Positions 27,215-35,522 of a DNA stretch of 64,000 nucleotides are shown here, in pieces. The notes below the pieces were generated by a model that was not told where the DNA came from, searched no databases, and saw nothing but the letters and a program-made list of their open reading frames with translations. Made by a program: the position numbers and the translations under genes. The stretch covers positions 1,364,001 to 1,428,000 of the forward strand of contig CP094668.1 in assembly GCA_022836915.1 (NCBI GenBank), read 5' to 3'. Each line of letters starts with the position of its first letter. Positions within the stretch are counted from its first letter, which is position 1. The DNA comes from Paenibacillus sp. OVF10. GTDB lineage: Bacteria; Bacillota; Bacilli; Paenibacillales; Paenibacillaceae.

Positions 27215-27363
27215 TTCTAACGAACCTGAGTGACGTTATCATAGCCAAATCAACCCAAAAGTGCGCATTAAAGCTCGTATTTGGGGAAATAGCTACTCTG
27301 AGATTCGTTAGGTTCGCGATACGATGAAATATGGAGCAATAGCGTGTCCTGGGTTCGTTAGAA
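27215..27363 (+). repeat. Dispersed palindromic element, family 2, copy 2
   Basis: TTCTAACGAACC (27215-27226) pairs perfectly with GGTTCGTTAGAA (27352-27363). Inside it lie TGACGTTATC on the left and AATAGCGTGTCC on the right, which match the inner motifs of the element at 10156-10248. A third, internal copy of the arm (ATTCGTTAGGTTCG, 27303-27316) is also present. It lies between mutY and the sodA terminator. Confidence 0.6.
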
Positions 27364-27399
27364 ACAAAACACCCATTAACTATAACTATAGCGATAGCA

Positions 27400-27445
27400 A
27401 AAGAGAGCCTGATCACGGTCACAACGACCGAATCAGGCTCTCTTT
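27400..27445. terminator. Terminator between mutY and sodA
   Basis: A 14-base perfect stem, AAAGAGAGCCTGAT (27400-27413) with ATCAGGCTCTCTTT (27432-27445), with an inner CGGTC/GACCG pairing. It can act for sodA on the minus strand and for mutY on the plus strand. Confidence 0.9.
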
Positions 27446-27471
27446 ATGTTAACTGTTGCATACTAACAGTC

Positions 27472-28083
27472 TTATTTTGCAGAAGCGTAACGTTTGTTCA
27501 CTTCATCCCAGTTGATTACATTCCAGAAAGCGGCGATGTAGTCAGGACGTTTGTTTTGGTAGTTCAGGTAGTAAGCGTGCTCCCATACATCCAGACCCAG
27601 AACCGGAGTCAGACCTTCGAAGAGAGGGCTGTCTTGGTTAGGTGTGCTAGTGATGGACAACTTGCCATCTTTGCCAACTACGAGCCAAGCCCAGCCGGAA
27701 CCGAAACGAGTTGTAGCTGCTTTAGCGAAATCTTCTTTGAATTTATCAAAACCACCCAGTTCGCTATCGATAGCTGCTGCGATATCACCTGTAGGAGCGC
27801 CGCCGCCGTTAGGTCCAATGATTTCCCAGAACAAGCTGTGGTTAGCATGTCCACCACCATTGTTGCGAACCGCTGTGCGGATGCCTTCAGGTACGCTGTC
27901 AAGGTTAGCAATCAGATCTTCCAAGCTTTTTTCTTGCAGTTCAGGAGCGCTTTCCAGAGCTGCGTTCAAGTTAGTTACATAAGTATTGTGATGGCGATCG
28001 TGGTGGATTTCCATCGTTTTTGCATCGATATGTGGTTCCAGTGCGTCGTTAGCGTAAGGAAGTGCTGGTAATTGAAAAGTCAT
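27472..28083 (-). CDS. sodA: Superoxide dismutase (Mn/Fe type) SodA
   Basis: A 203-residue cytosolic dismutase that converts superoxide to hydrogen peroxide and oxygen. The metal ligands are visible: His27 in EIHHDRHH, His in [12 protein letters not shown], and Asp/His in [16 protein letters not shown]. The Gly-Gly pattern GSGWAWLVV and the Gly in NGGGH favour manganese. TGACTTTTCAATTACC begins the coding strand, with CAGGAGG ten bases before ATG 28083. It is the main SOD; a second, fused SOD domain lies at 35523-36803. Confidence 0.95.
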   Translation of the reverse strand: MTFQLPALPYANDALEPHIDAKTMEIHHDRHHNTYVTNLNAALESAPELQEKSLEDLIANLDSVPEGIRTAVRNNGGGHANHSLFWEIIGPNGGGAPTGDIAAAIDSELGGFDKFKEDFAKAATTRFGSGWAWLVVGKDGKLSITSTPNQDSPLFEGLTPVLGLDVWEHAYYLNYQNKRPDYIAAFWNVINWDEVNKRYASAK

Positions 28084-28314
28084 AATGAAATACCTCCTGA
28101 GATTTTAGTTTTTTTGAGAACAGGTACATATGTAATAATACCCTTGCCACTAATATTAAACCGCATTCGAGCTAATTAAGCAACATTTTTGTTTATTAAG
28201 TCCCCCGAAGCGTTGATCTAATGATGGGCCAGAGATAACAAACATATTTTACCCATTATGCAACTATTTATGTGTTTTCAGGCGTTTAAATGGATGAAAA
28301 GTTTAATATTCGTA

Positions 28315-28343
28315 TGTAAACGGTTACAATTAAGCGCTTTCAA
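28315..28343. promoter_or_regulatory. Two adjacent catabolite-responsive elements (cre)
   Basis: TGTAAACGGTTACA (28315-28328) matches the CcpA consensus TGWAANCGNTNWCA at every position. One base further on, TTAAGCGCTTTCAA (28330-28343) has the symmetrical AAGCGCTT core of a second cre or LacI-type operator. The sites lie in the 418-base space between the divergent sodA and GNAT genes, 232 bases from sodA and 159 from the GNAT start. A 72-codon open frame across them has no ribosome-binding site and I do not accept it as a gene. Confidence 0.6.
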
Positions 28344-28501
28344 AAGAAAATGCGTGTTTTATGGAGAAAAGTATGGTTTAATTGACGAAGAAGCGGTATT
28401 TTCTCGTTTTTTGTCATTATATGAACATTGGGTTTTTGGTAAAAAGGGATTCCCTTTTGTAAAAAACCTCATCTAAGCTAACGAAAAGGGAGATTTAAGA
28501 C

Positions 28502-28926
28502 ATGCACGTTCGTTCCTTTCAGTTGAGTGATGCAAGCCAGATGACGGAGCTTCTCCAGGTTGCACTATCGGAAGAGTGTTATGAGAACACGATGGGCCCG
28601 TTTGCCCGTCAATTGTCATGGGATTCTGACCTGATCATGGTTGCGGAAGAAGAGGAGACCTCGTAGGCGCTTTGATCGGTACGATTGATCACAACCAGGG
28701 TTGTATCTACCGTATTGCGGTACATCCAGACTATCGTCGCCGTGGAGTCGGCAAAACACTTGTCGAGGCTATGGAACAGCGGTTCCAGCAGCGTAAAGTC
28801 AGCCAGGTATGGGTGGCGGGTGATGAGCACAACAAAGTAGCCATGCCTCTATATGAAGCAATGGGTTACGGTGCCAATCAGATTATGAGCGCTTTCCAGA
28901 CTCTTAGTATTTTGTCCAAAGCTTAG
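28502..28926 (+). CDS. GNAT-family acetyltransferase (frameshifted)
   Basis: Read across one lost base (GAGGAGACC at 28652-28660, where GAGGGAGACC is expected) this is a 141-residue small acetyltransferase. The N-terminal strand HVRSFQLSDASQMTELL and the acetyl-CoA loop IAVHPDYRRRGVGKTLVEAME (R/Q-x-x-G-x-G/A) are standard, with YEAMGY near the end. AAAAGGGAGATTTAAGAC leads to ATG 28502. The substrate is unknown. The 320 bases that follow (28927-29250) hold no gene; they contain imperfect inverted repeats (GTGAGGGA with TCCCTCAT) and presumably the signal peptidase promoter. Confidence 0.8.
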
Positions 28927-29250
28927 TTTGCAGGTTTAAAAAGAAATAAAAAAGATTTTCATTTCATATTAGGCATATCTCTTTAACGTGTAAGAACGTG
29001 AGGGATGTGCCTTTCTATTTATATGAGTGTTCTTCACGTCATATTCCTCTGGTTCCCTCATTTTATGAACATGCTTCGGAGTCTCCGAATTCTATTTAAA
29101 TTAACGCGACTATCCCGGCTGTATTCACGATAACGAAGGTATTGGTGCTCATAACCAATTGTTTCACTCTCCCAAATGAAGTAGACTGAAAGGGAGTATG
29201 GTCACCATGTTACAAGTTTAATTCAACTATTTAATAAATGAGGTGTCCCT

Positions 29251-29856
29251 TTGAATTCCAATAATCATTCAATGGAACATGTGACTTCCGAGCAACGTAA
29301 TGAACCGTCAAAGCCTGAACAACCGGGGAAATCCTGGGTTGTCGAGCTGTGGGACTGGGTCAAAACGATTGTTGTTGCTTTTGTAATCATGATGCTGCTG
29401 AACCTGTTTGTGTTTAATCTGTCAATGGTCAAGGGACAGTCCATGCAGCCGACACTGGTTGAGCGAGATCGCCTTTTCGTCAACAAAATCGTATACCATC
29501 TGGGTACTCCTTCCCGATCAGATGTGATTGTACTTCGTGATCCAAGTGAAGGTGTAGAGAAGAAGGATTTTCTGGTGAAACGGATCGTTGGACTTCCGGG
29601 AGATACAATTGAGGTCAGGGATCACCATCTATATGTGAACGGCGAGCAACAAGCGGAAACGTACACTGATATTGAAGTGCAGGACCCTGATTTTGGCCCA
29701 ATCACATTGGAGCCGGATCATTTCTTCGTGATGGGGGATAATCGTCATGAAGGAAAAAGTAAGGATAGCCGAGTGTTTGGCAGTATTACATCCGACCAGA
29801 TTGTAGGCAAGGCTGAATTTATTTTCTGGCCGTTTTCTGAATTGAAGAAATTGTAA
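29251..29856 (+). CDS. Type I signal peptidase
   Basis: A 201-residue membrane-bound signal peptidase (SPase I, S26 family) that cleaves signal peptides outside the membrane. It has one N-terminal membrane anchor (VVAFVIMMLLNLFVFNLSMV). Catalytic Ser is in GQSMQPTL, the general-base Lys in VKRIVGLPGD, and the box E motif in FVMGDNRHEGKSKDSR. TTG 29251 follows GAGGTG with good spacing. The cytoplasmic tail (first 25 residues) is polar and proline-rich. It would process the exported proteins of this window among many others. A short hairpin at 29952-29984 separates it from the next gene. Confidence 0.93.
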   Translation: MNSNNHSMEHVTSEQRNEPSKPEQPGKSWVVELWDWVKTIVVAFVIMMLLNLFVFNLSMVKGQSMQPTLVERDRLFVNKIVYHLGTPSRSDVIVLRDPSEGVEKKDFLVKRIVGLPGDTIEVRDHHLYVNGEQQAETYTDIEVQDPDFGPITLEPDHFFVMGDNRHEGKSKDSRVFGSITSDQIVGKAEFIFWPFSELKKL

Positions 29857-30027
29857 AATGCTGACAGGACAACAACTTCAGACTGCATTTTGCGTTAAAC
29901 CATATAGACTCGTTCCGTCTGAAATCAAGTATGCAAGGCATATATAGAAATTAACGCCTGTCCTCTTACCGTGAGGCGGGCGTTCACTATTTACGGAATA
30001 AGTGTCGGAAGAAGAGAGGGAAGAGAA

Positions 30028-31907
30028 ATGACGAGCGTACAGACCGGGGCAGCACAGGATGCCTCCGTATGGGAGAAGTTAAAACAGGAGATCAAGGCAG
30101 CTGGCCCCGGACTGGGCATTGATGATATCGGATTTGCTTCGGCTGATCCCTTTGTTTCCCTGAAGTCGCTGCTGGAGCAGTCGCGGGATAAGGGGTATGC
30201 TTCAGGATTTGAAGAGCCGGATATTGAAAAAAGGGTGCACCCCGCCTTAAAAGATGGCGAGCCCGCTTCACTGATCGCAATAGCCGTGGCATACCCATCC
30301 AAAATGGTGAATCCGCCGAAATCGGAGCCTGGTGCGTATCGAGGCATTTTTGCCCGTTCGGCTTGGGGCCAGGATTATCATCAGGTCCTGCGTGCAGCGA
30401 TGGACAAGCTGGTAAACTTTATACGTGAACGTGTACCTGAGGCCATGATCGAAAGTATGGTAGACACCGGAGCATTGGTGGATCGTGCGGTGTCCCAGCG
30501 TGCGGGGATTGGTTTTAGCGCCAAAAACTGTGCCATTATATCACCCAAATTCGGTTCATGGATTTTTCTCGGAGAACTGGTAACGAATATTCCTTTTCAA
30601 CCAGACACACCTGTGACCGAAGACTGCGGTGAATGTACAAAATGTATTGATGCCTGTCCTACAGGAGCATTGGTGGGCCCGGGGCAGTTGAATTCACAGC
30701 GTTGTATTTCTTTTGTAACCCAGACAAAAGGGTTCGTGGATGAAGAATTTATGCTGAAAATAGGCAACCGTCTGTACGGTTGTGACACATGTCAGATTGT
30801 CTGTCCAAAGAATCGGGGCAAGAATTGGGATCACCATCCCGAGTTTCACCCCGATCCGGAGATTGTGAAGCCACTCCTGCTGCCGCTGCTGGACATCGGT
30901 AACCGGGAATTCAAGGAACGTTTCGGTCAGAGTTCCGCCGCTTGGCGGGGCAAGAAGCCGATTCAACGCAACGCCGTTATTGCCCTGGGCAATTTCAAAG
31001 ACAAAAGTGCTGTACCCAAACTTACAGAAGTACTAAAACGTGATCCGCGCCCCGAGTTGCGGGGAACCGCAGCTTGGGCGTTAAGCAGAATTGGAGGAGA
31101 AGACGCCATGAGAGCAATTGGGGAAGCTGCCGCTAACGAACAAGATGGGAACGTACTAAGCATGCTGCAGAAGGCCGAGGAGCGACTGAGTTCGTCCGAG
31201 ACCTTACCCAAACAGCCACAGGCTGGGCAAGTGAGTGAGAAGCAGCAAGAGGAACAGAACAACGAGAACAATGCCTTGCGTGCGTTACAACAAGATTTGA
31301 AAATGGAAGCTGGGATTGAACCGGGTAGTGAGCAGTCTGCACAGCCTGCCAAACCGGAAGCCGCAGCGTGGAAACCTTCAGCCGTTACGGGTCTTCATGG
31401 CAAGCCCGTTTACTACGATGAGATACTGACACCGATTGGTACTCTTACGTTATGCGCGACGGATGAAGGACTGTGTCACATTGATTTTGGCGCCTTTCAC
31501 GTACGCGAAGCTCATCTGCAACAATGGGCCCGCACCTGGATTGGCGAGTATCGATATGAGAAGAATGAAGAGAAGCTTAGCGAAGCTGCTAAGCAGTTAA
31601 AGCAGTATTTTGCAGGGGAGAGAAAACGTTCGACTTGCAGCTTGATCGGCTTGGAACACCATTCCAGCTACAAGTATGGCAAGTTCTGTCCGATATATCT
31701 TATGGAGAGGCCTCATCACACCAACAGGTTGCGGAAATCATCGGCAGACCCAAGGCTGTTCGTGCAGTTCTGGACGCCATTAGCAAAAATCCGATTCCGA
31801 TTATTATTCCCTGTCACCGTATCAGCGGTAGAGACGGTACCCTGGTGGGTTATGTAGGCGGTCTGCAAACCAAGGAGCAATTGCTCGCATTGGAGCAGCG
31901 ATCGTAA
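30028..31907 (+). CDS. queG: QueG-HEAT-Ogt fusion: epoxyqueuosine reductase with O6-alkylguanine transferase (frameshifted)
   Basis: One reading frame joins two enzymes; a lost base in the A-run 31623-31626 breaks it near the end. Residues 1-300 are QueG, which reduces epoxyqueuosine to queuosine in tRNA, with two [4Fe-4S] motifs (CGECTKCIDACPTGA and CDTCQIVCP) and the cobalamin region around MVDTGALVDRAVSQRAG. Residues about 305-385 are HEAT-like repeats as in other Firmicute QueG proteins. A Gln/Glu-rich linker leads to an Ogt/MGMT domain from YYDEILTPIGTL to the methyl-accepting cysteine in IPIIIPCHRISG and VGYVGGLQTKEQLL. Restored length is 626 residues. ATG 30028 has GAGGGAAGAG before it. 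No internal start for a separate ogt was found. Confidence 0.85.
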
Positions 31908-31927
31908 CGTAAGAGCGGGGGACGTTC

Positions 31928-32958
31928 ATGAAATATGTAAACGTGGAGAGCGTGGAAGCGGGGAGCTTCTGGGCAAGACGGTATATTCCAGTAACGGAAC
32001 GGTACTGCTGTCTGCCGGAGTCCAGCTCACCGTATACATGGTCAATACGTTGAAGCGTATTGGCGTGACCATGTTATACATCCAGGATGAAGCGTATAAA
32101 GATGTGGAACCAGAGGACATTCTGGATGAAACCACGAAACGGGCAATAATTAACGAAATGAGTGTCACACTCGAATCCATTCGCTCGGGGAAAGACTGGA
32201 GTCCGAGAAAGGTTGCCCTCAGTATAGAGAAGTTGCTGAATGATGTACTGAACGGGCGTGAACTGTTAGTGCAGCTCACCGATATTCGTACCAAAGACAA
32301 TGCACAATATGTTCATGCGATGAATGTATGTTTGTTGTCTTCGGTCATCGGACTGAATATGGGACTCAATTATAATCAACTGAAGGACCTTGCTGTGGGG
32401 GCATTATTGCATGATATAGGCAAAGTGGGGGAACCTCCGGGCAGTGGCTCTGCTGCCAATTCTTCGCTGCACCATACATGGCGTGGATTCGAAGTGATTA
32501 AGAACAAACGGGAGTTCAGTCTGTTGGTCGCCCATACAGCCCTGCAACATCATGAGCATGTAGATGGTACAGGCATGCCGAGAGGGATCAAGGGGAGTGA
32601 CATTCATCTGTTTGCGAGAATCGTTAGTGTGGCTAATATCTATGATAATCTCATTAATGGTTTATCCAAGGACAGTTTGATGCCACATGAGGCCTGTGAA
32701 GAGATGATGGCGTTGTCTGGTACAAAGCTGGATCGGGACATTCTGATTGAGTTCAACAAGAGTGTATCCGTGTATCCCAATGGTACAGCGGTACGACTGT
32801 CCACCAAAGAGACTGGAGTCATTGTGCGTCAACATCGGGGATTGCCCGGCAGACCTGTAATCAGGGTGGCGCGCGGAAGTACGCGTTATTCTCTGGATGT
32901 GGTTGAAATCGATCTGGCTCAGCATACAACCGTTTTCATTGAAGCTGTCATGACGTAG
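31928..32958 (+). CDS. HD-GYP domain protein, probable c-di-GMP phosphodiesterase (frameshifted)
   Basis: Restoring one G in the run 31960-31963 gives a 343-residue protein starting at ATG 31928 (GGGGGA upstream), 20 bases after the fusion gene. The N-terminal 120 residues begin with LLGKTVYSSNGTVLLSAGVQLT, the segment seen before many Firmicute HD-GYP domains. The HD domain has HDIGKVG and HHEHVDGTGMPRG, IHLFARIVSVANIYDNL. The signature that gives the family its name reads G-M-P in place of G-Y-P; other metal-binding residues are kept. There is no membrane segment, and a short beta-rich tail follows the domain. Hydrolysis of c-di-GMP is likely but not certain. Confidence 0.82.
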
Positions 32959-33123
32959 CTTGTGTGCGGTTCAACTGGAAAATCCGTTTGCTCAAGGCGT
33001 GCGGAAATGCTATGATACTTTCAGGAAATCCGGTCTGTGTCAGGTTTGCAACATGTGTGTTGAACATCATGAAGTGACACGGATTATCAGGCTTTTTAGA
33101 ATGCATACAGAGGTGTCTAAGAG

Positions 33124-33386
33124 ATGGATATTGTTATACCGATTATCACATTGATTGTTGGTCTGGTCGGGGATTTTTCATCGGGGTGTTCTACTTGCGT
33201 AAACAACTTGAGAAAATGCAAAGCAATCCGGACATGCTTCAGAAAATGGCGAAGCAAATGGGCTACAACCTGAATGGCAAGCAAATGCAGCGTGCCCAGC
33301 AGATGATGAAGAATCAGCAGCCAGGAGCGAAAATGCCTCAGCCGCAACAGCATCCTGCGCGTAAAAGTTCGGGCCGCCGAAAATAA
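33124..33386 (+). CDS. yneF: YneF-family (UPF0154) small membrane protein (frameshifted)
   Basis: Restoring one G in 33169-33172 gives an 87-residue protein: a single N-terminal membrane helix (IVIPIITLIVGLVGGFFIGVFYLRKQ has the family's G-x-x-G-G-F-F/I pattern), then the conserved cytoplasmic LEKMQSNPDMLQKMAKQMGYN, then a Gln- and basic-rich tail. GAGGTG lies eight bases before ATG 33124. It belongs to a conserved Firmicute family of unknown function. The tail is longer than in B. subtilis YneF (72 residues). Confidence 0.82.
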
Positions 33387-33443
33387 TAGCAGTGAAGTGA
33401 ATAACTGCTTACCTTATTGTGGTTCGAAAGGAGGCGTTTGGCA

Positions 33444-34037
33444 GTGGCTGGCGTTAAAGATTATTTGAATTCAAAAGTATCCGACAATCGGGAGAAGATC
33501 GAGTATCATGTAGAGCAGATCCTGAAATTGATCGGAGAAGATAGTACACGTGAAGGGCTGCTTGAAACGCCCGCACGTGTGACCCGGATGTATGAAGAGA
33601 TTTTTGGTGGATATGAAGTAGATCCGCGCGATGTGCTCGGTGTCACGTTTGACGAGAATCACGAAGAACTGGTTATCGTCAAGGATATTGTCTACTACAG
33701 TCAATGTGAGCACCATATGGCGCCGTTTTTTGGCAAGGTGCACATTGGGTATGTACCAAGCGGCAAGATCGTTGGTCTGAGCAAAATGGCTCGTCTGGTC
33801 GAAGCGGTAACACGTCGCCTGCAAGTTCAGGAACGTATTACTTCACAGATCGCTGACATTCTGACAGAGGCCGTTGAGCCTCATGGAGTTATGGTCGTTG
33901 TGGAAGGCGAGCACTTGTGCATGTGTTCCCGCGGCGTGAAGAAACCGGGAAGCAAGACGGTGACGTCTGCTGTACGTGGTTCTTTCCGTGAGAATCCGGC
34001 ACAACGTGCAGAATTCTTGTCTTTGGTGAAAGATTAA
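33444..34037 (+). CDS. folE: GTP cyclohydrolase I FolE
   Basis: A 197-residue enzyme that converts GTP to 7,8-dihydroneopterin triphosphate, the first step of folate synthesis (and a queuosine precursor step, which links to queG nearby). The zinc ligands are Cys in YYSQCEHHMAPF with its His, and Cys in GEHLCMCSRGV; the substrate region includes HIGYVPSGKIVGLSKMARLVE and RLQVQERIT. The complete type I domain is present. GTG 33444 is chosen because AAAGGAGG stands nine bases upstream. Monocistronic, with a strong hairpin directly after the stop. Confidence 0.94.
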   Translation: MAGVKDYLNSKVSDNREKIEYHVEQILKLIGEDSTREGLLETPARVTRMYEEIFGGYEVDPRDVLGVTFDENHEELVIVKDIVYYSQCEHHMAPFFGKVHIGYVPSGKIVGLSKMARLVEAVTRRLQVQERITSQIADILTEAVEPHGVMVVVEGEHLCMCSRGVKKPGSKTVTSAVRGSFRENPAQRAEFLSLVKD

Positions 34038-34038
34038 G

Positions 34039-34071
34039 ATCAGGTATGTCCACTCGCTGGACATACCTGAT
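34039..34071 (+). terminator. Perfect hairpin after folE
   Basis: The 14-base stem 34039-34052 with 34058-34071 has a five-base loop. No T-run follows, so it may be an RNA-stabilising 3' end; a second, better terminator lies 50 bases downstream. Confidence 0.6.
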
Positions 34072-34122
34072 GAGTAAGTTCCTTTGGTTTTGGAAGTAGC
34101 AGTTTCTAAGCCATAGGATGTG

Positions 34123-34164
34123 ATATAAATAAGCCGTGTTCCTTGGGAACCGGCTTATTTATAT
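34123..34164 (+). terminator. Terminator upstream of lipL
   Basis: ATATAAATAAGCCG (34123-34136) pairs with CGGCTTATTTATAT (34151-34164), with an inner GTTCC/GGAAC pair. The T-rich right arm supplies the U-tract. Confidence 0.75.
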
Positions 34165-34226
34165 ATGCGTTGTCATTCCTATATACTGGATACATATGAA
34201 TTCGTTAAGCCGGAGGTAATGGAACG

Positions 34227-35081
34227 ATGAGTGTACCTTCCCATTCAGATCAACCGGTTCAGCCGGAAAAGGGACTACAGGCAGATAAACAGGCTACATT
34301 GCGTCTACAAATCTGGGAGACACCACTCATGCGACAAGGTAGTAGTGTACTCGAAGCTTTTGCTTGGGAAGAAGTCATGTGCAGGCGGGTTGGGGCAGGG
34401 CATCTGCCTGTTGCACATATATGGAGACACCCAGATGCCTTTGTAGCGGGTTTGCGTGACCGCAGGTTGCCACAGGCTGTAGAAGCGATGGAACGGATAA
34501 GAAGCCAAGGGACAGCGGTCTGTGTTCGGCCTTCCGGTGGAGCGGCAGTGCCCTTGAATCCAGGGGTAGTTAATGTGTCACTGATTCTGCCTAATCCCGG
34601 ACATGCCATCAATATTCATGATGATTTCCGGGAGATGGCTTCGATTATTGCCGAGTCGCTAACGCCGTGGTCGAATCAGGCGCAAACTGGTGAGGTTCAG
34701 GGTGCTTTTTGCCCGGGAGACTATGATGTCAGTGTAGGTGGGCTGAAATTCTGTGGGATTGCCCAGCGCAGGCAGGCTAAGGCGTATATTATTACTGCTT
34801 TTATCATCGTGGAAGGTCAGGGAGATCAACTGGCAGCGGACGTGCGTCAATTTTATCAGCATGCAGCAGGCGGGGCGAGTGAAGGATATCCTGATGTTCA
34901 GCCTGGCACGATGGCAAGTCTGAAAGAATTGGCAGGTGTACCTTCTGCTGCGGCATATACTGCGGCTTTGGTTCGAACTCTGCGTGATCGCTATCCGCAG
35001 GCGGAAGCCAGCAGGGTGCTTAGCGTTGGCTCTGAAGAAGTACGTCTTACAGCTGAGCAGATGAAGCTGCGCTATGATTGA
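34227..35081 (+). CDS. lipL: Octanoyl-[GcvH]:protein N-octanoyltransferase LipL
   Basis: A 284-residue member of the BPL/LplA/LipB superfamily, of the LipL branch that transfers octanoyl from GcvH to other lipoyl domains in Firmicutes. Visible features are RPSGGAAVPLNPGVVNVSLIL, GAFCPGDYDVSVGGLKFCGIAQRR (the FCPG-x-YD-x-S and K-F-x-GI-x-Q-R-R elements), and the active-site cysteine, most probably the one in FCPGDYD. The C-terminal domain is small and helical, as in YwfL. GGAGGTAATGG precedes ATG 34227. A monocistronic unit. Confidence 0.88.
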   Translation: MSVPSHSDQPVQPEKGLQADKQATLRLQIWETPLMRQGSSVLEAFAWEEVMCRRVGAGHLPVAHIWRHPDAFVAGLRDRRLPQAVEAMERIRSQGTAVCVRPSGGAAVPLNPGVVNVSLILPNPGHAINIHDDFREMASIIAESLTPWSNQAQTGEVQGAFCPGDYDVSVGGLKFCGIAQRRQAKAYIITAFIIVEGQGDQLAADVRQFYQHAAGGASEGYPDVQPGTMASLKELAGVPSAAAYTAALVRTLRDRYPQAEASRVLSVGSEEVRLTAEQMKLRYD

Positions 35082-35152
35082 GTTCTTGATAATCGGACTT
35101 GGAATTGGGTAATAGAGATGATATGATGTGATTTCGGAAGGAGAGTGTTAGG

Positions 35153-35377
35153 ATGGAAACGTTGAGATATACGTACTTATATGAGGTTGTATCTACAGGC
35201 GAAAAGTCTGAGTTCAGCCAAATGGCAACAAGCAAGGAAGAGGCTGCTGCACTGATCGTTGCTCGTATTGCAGATCTGGAGTTTACAGATGAGGCTGATA
35301 TCAAGTTGGGCGATCTGATCGCAATTAGCAAACAGATTGGCGACAACTATGTAGCGTGCGAGGGTTGCGCTTCTTAA
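35153..35377 (+). CDS. Hypothetical small protein
   Basis: A 74-residue cytosolic acidic protein, not recognised. It starts ETLRYTYLYEVVSTGEKSEF and has a predicted strand-helix-strand layout, ending in YVACEGCAS with two cysteines three apart. GGAAGGAG lies ten bases before ATG 35153. Good start signals and a following terminator support a real gene. Function is unknown. Confidence 0.65.
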   Translation: METLRYTYLYEVVSTGEKSEFSQMATSKEEAAALIVARIADLEFTDEADIKLGDLIAISKQIGDNYVACEGCAS

Positions 35378-35412
35378 GTGAGCATTTTGAAATAGGAAGT
35401 CTCTCAAAATAT

Positions 35413-35446
35413 AAGCAAGTCTCTTTTAAAAGAGGCTTGCTTTTTT
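35413..35446 (+). terminator. Rho-independent terminator
   Basis: AAGCAAG (35413-35419) pairs with CTTGCTT (35436-35442), with inner CTCTTTT/AAAAGAG, followed by TTTT. Confidence 0.88.
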
Positions 35447-35458
35447 GTCTACACCATA

Positions 35459-35499
35459 AGAGATATCTTTCAGTCATTCGGCTGGAGATATCTCTTTTT
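35459..35499. terminator. Second terminator, between convergent genes
   Basis: AGAGATATC (35459-35467) pairs with GATATCTCT (35487-35495), with inner CAG/CTG and a T-run on the plus strand. It lies 25 bases from the end of the minus-strand SOD fusion gene. Confidence 0.75.
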
Positions 35500-35522
35500 C
35501 TCTAATCCATCTAAGCTCAAGC

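Noticed and set aside
28258..28476. A 72-codon plus-strand open frame over the cre sites
   Set aside because: No ribosome-binding site, composition typical of non-coding AT-rich DNA, and it overlaps the operator-like sequences.
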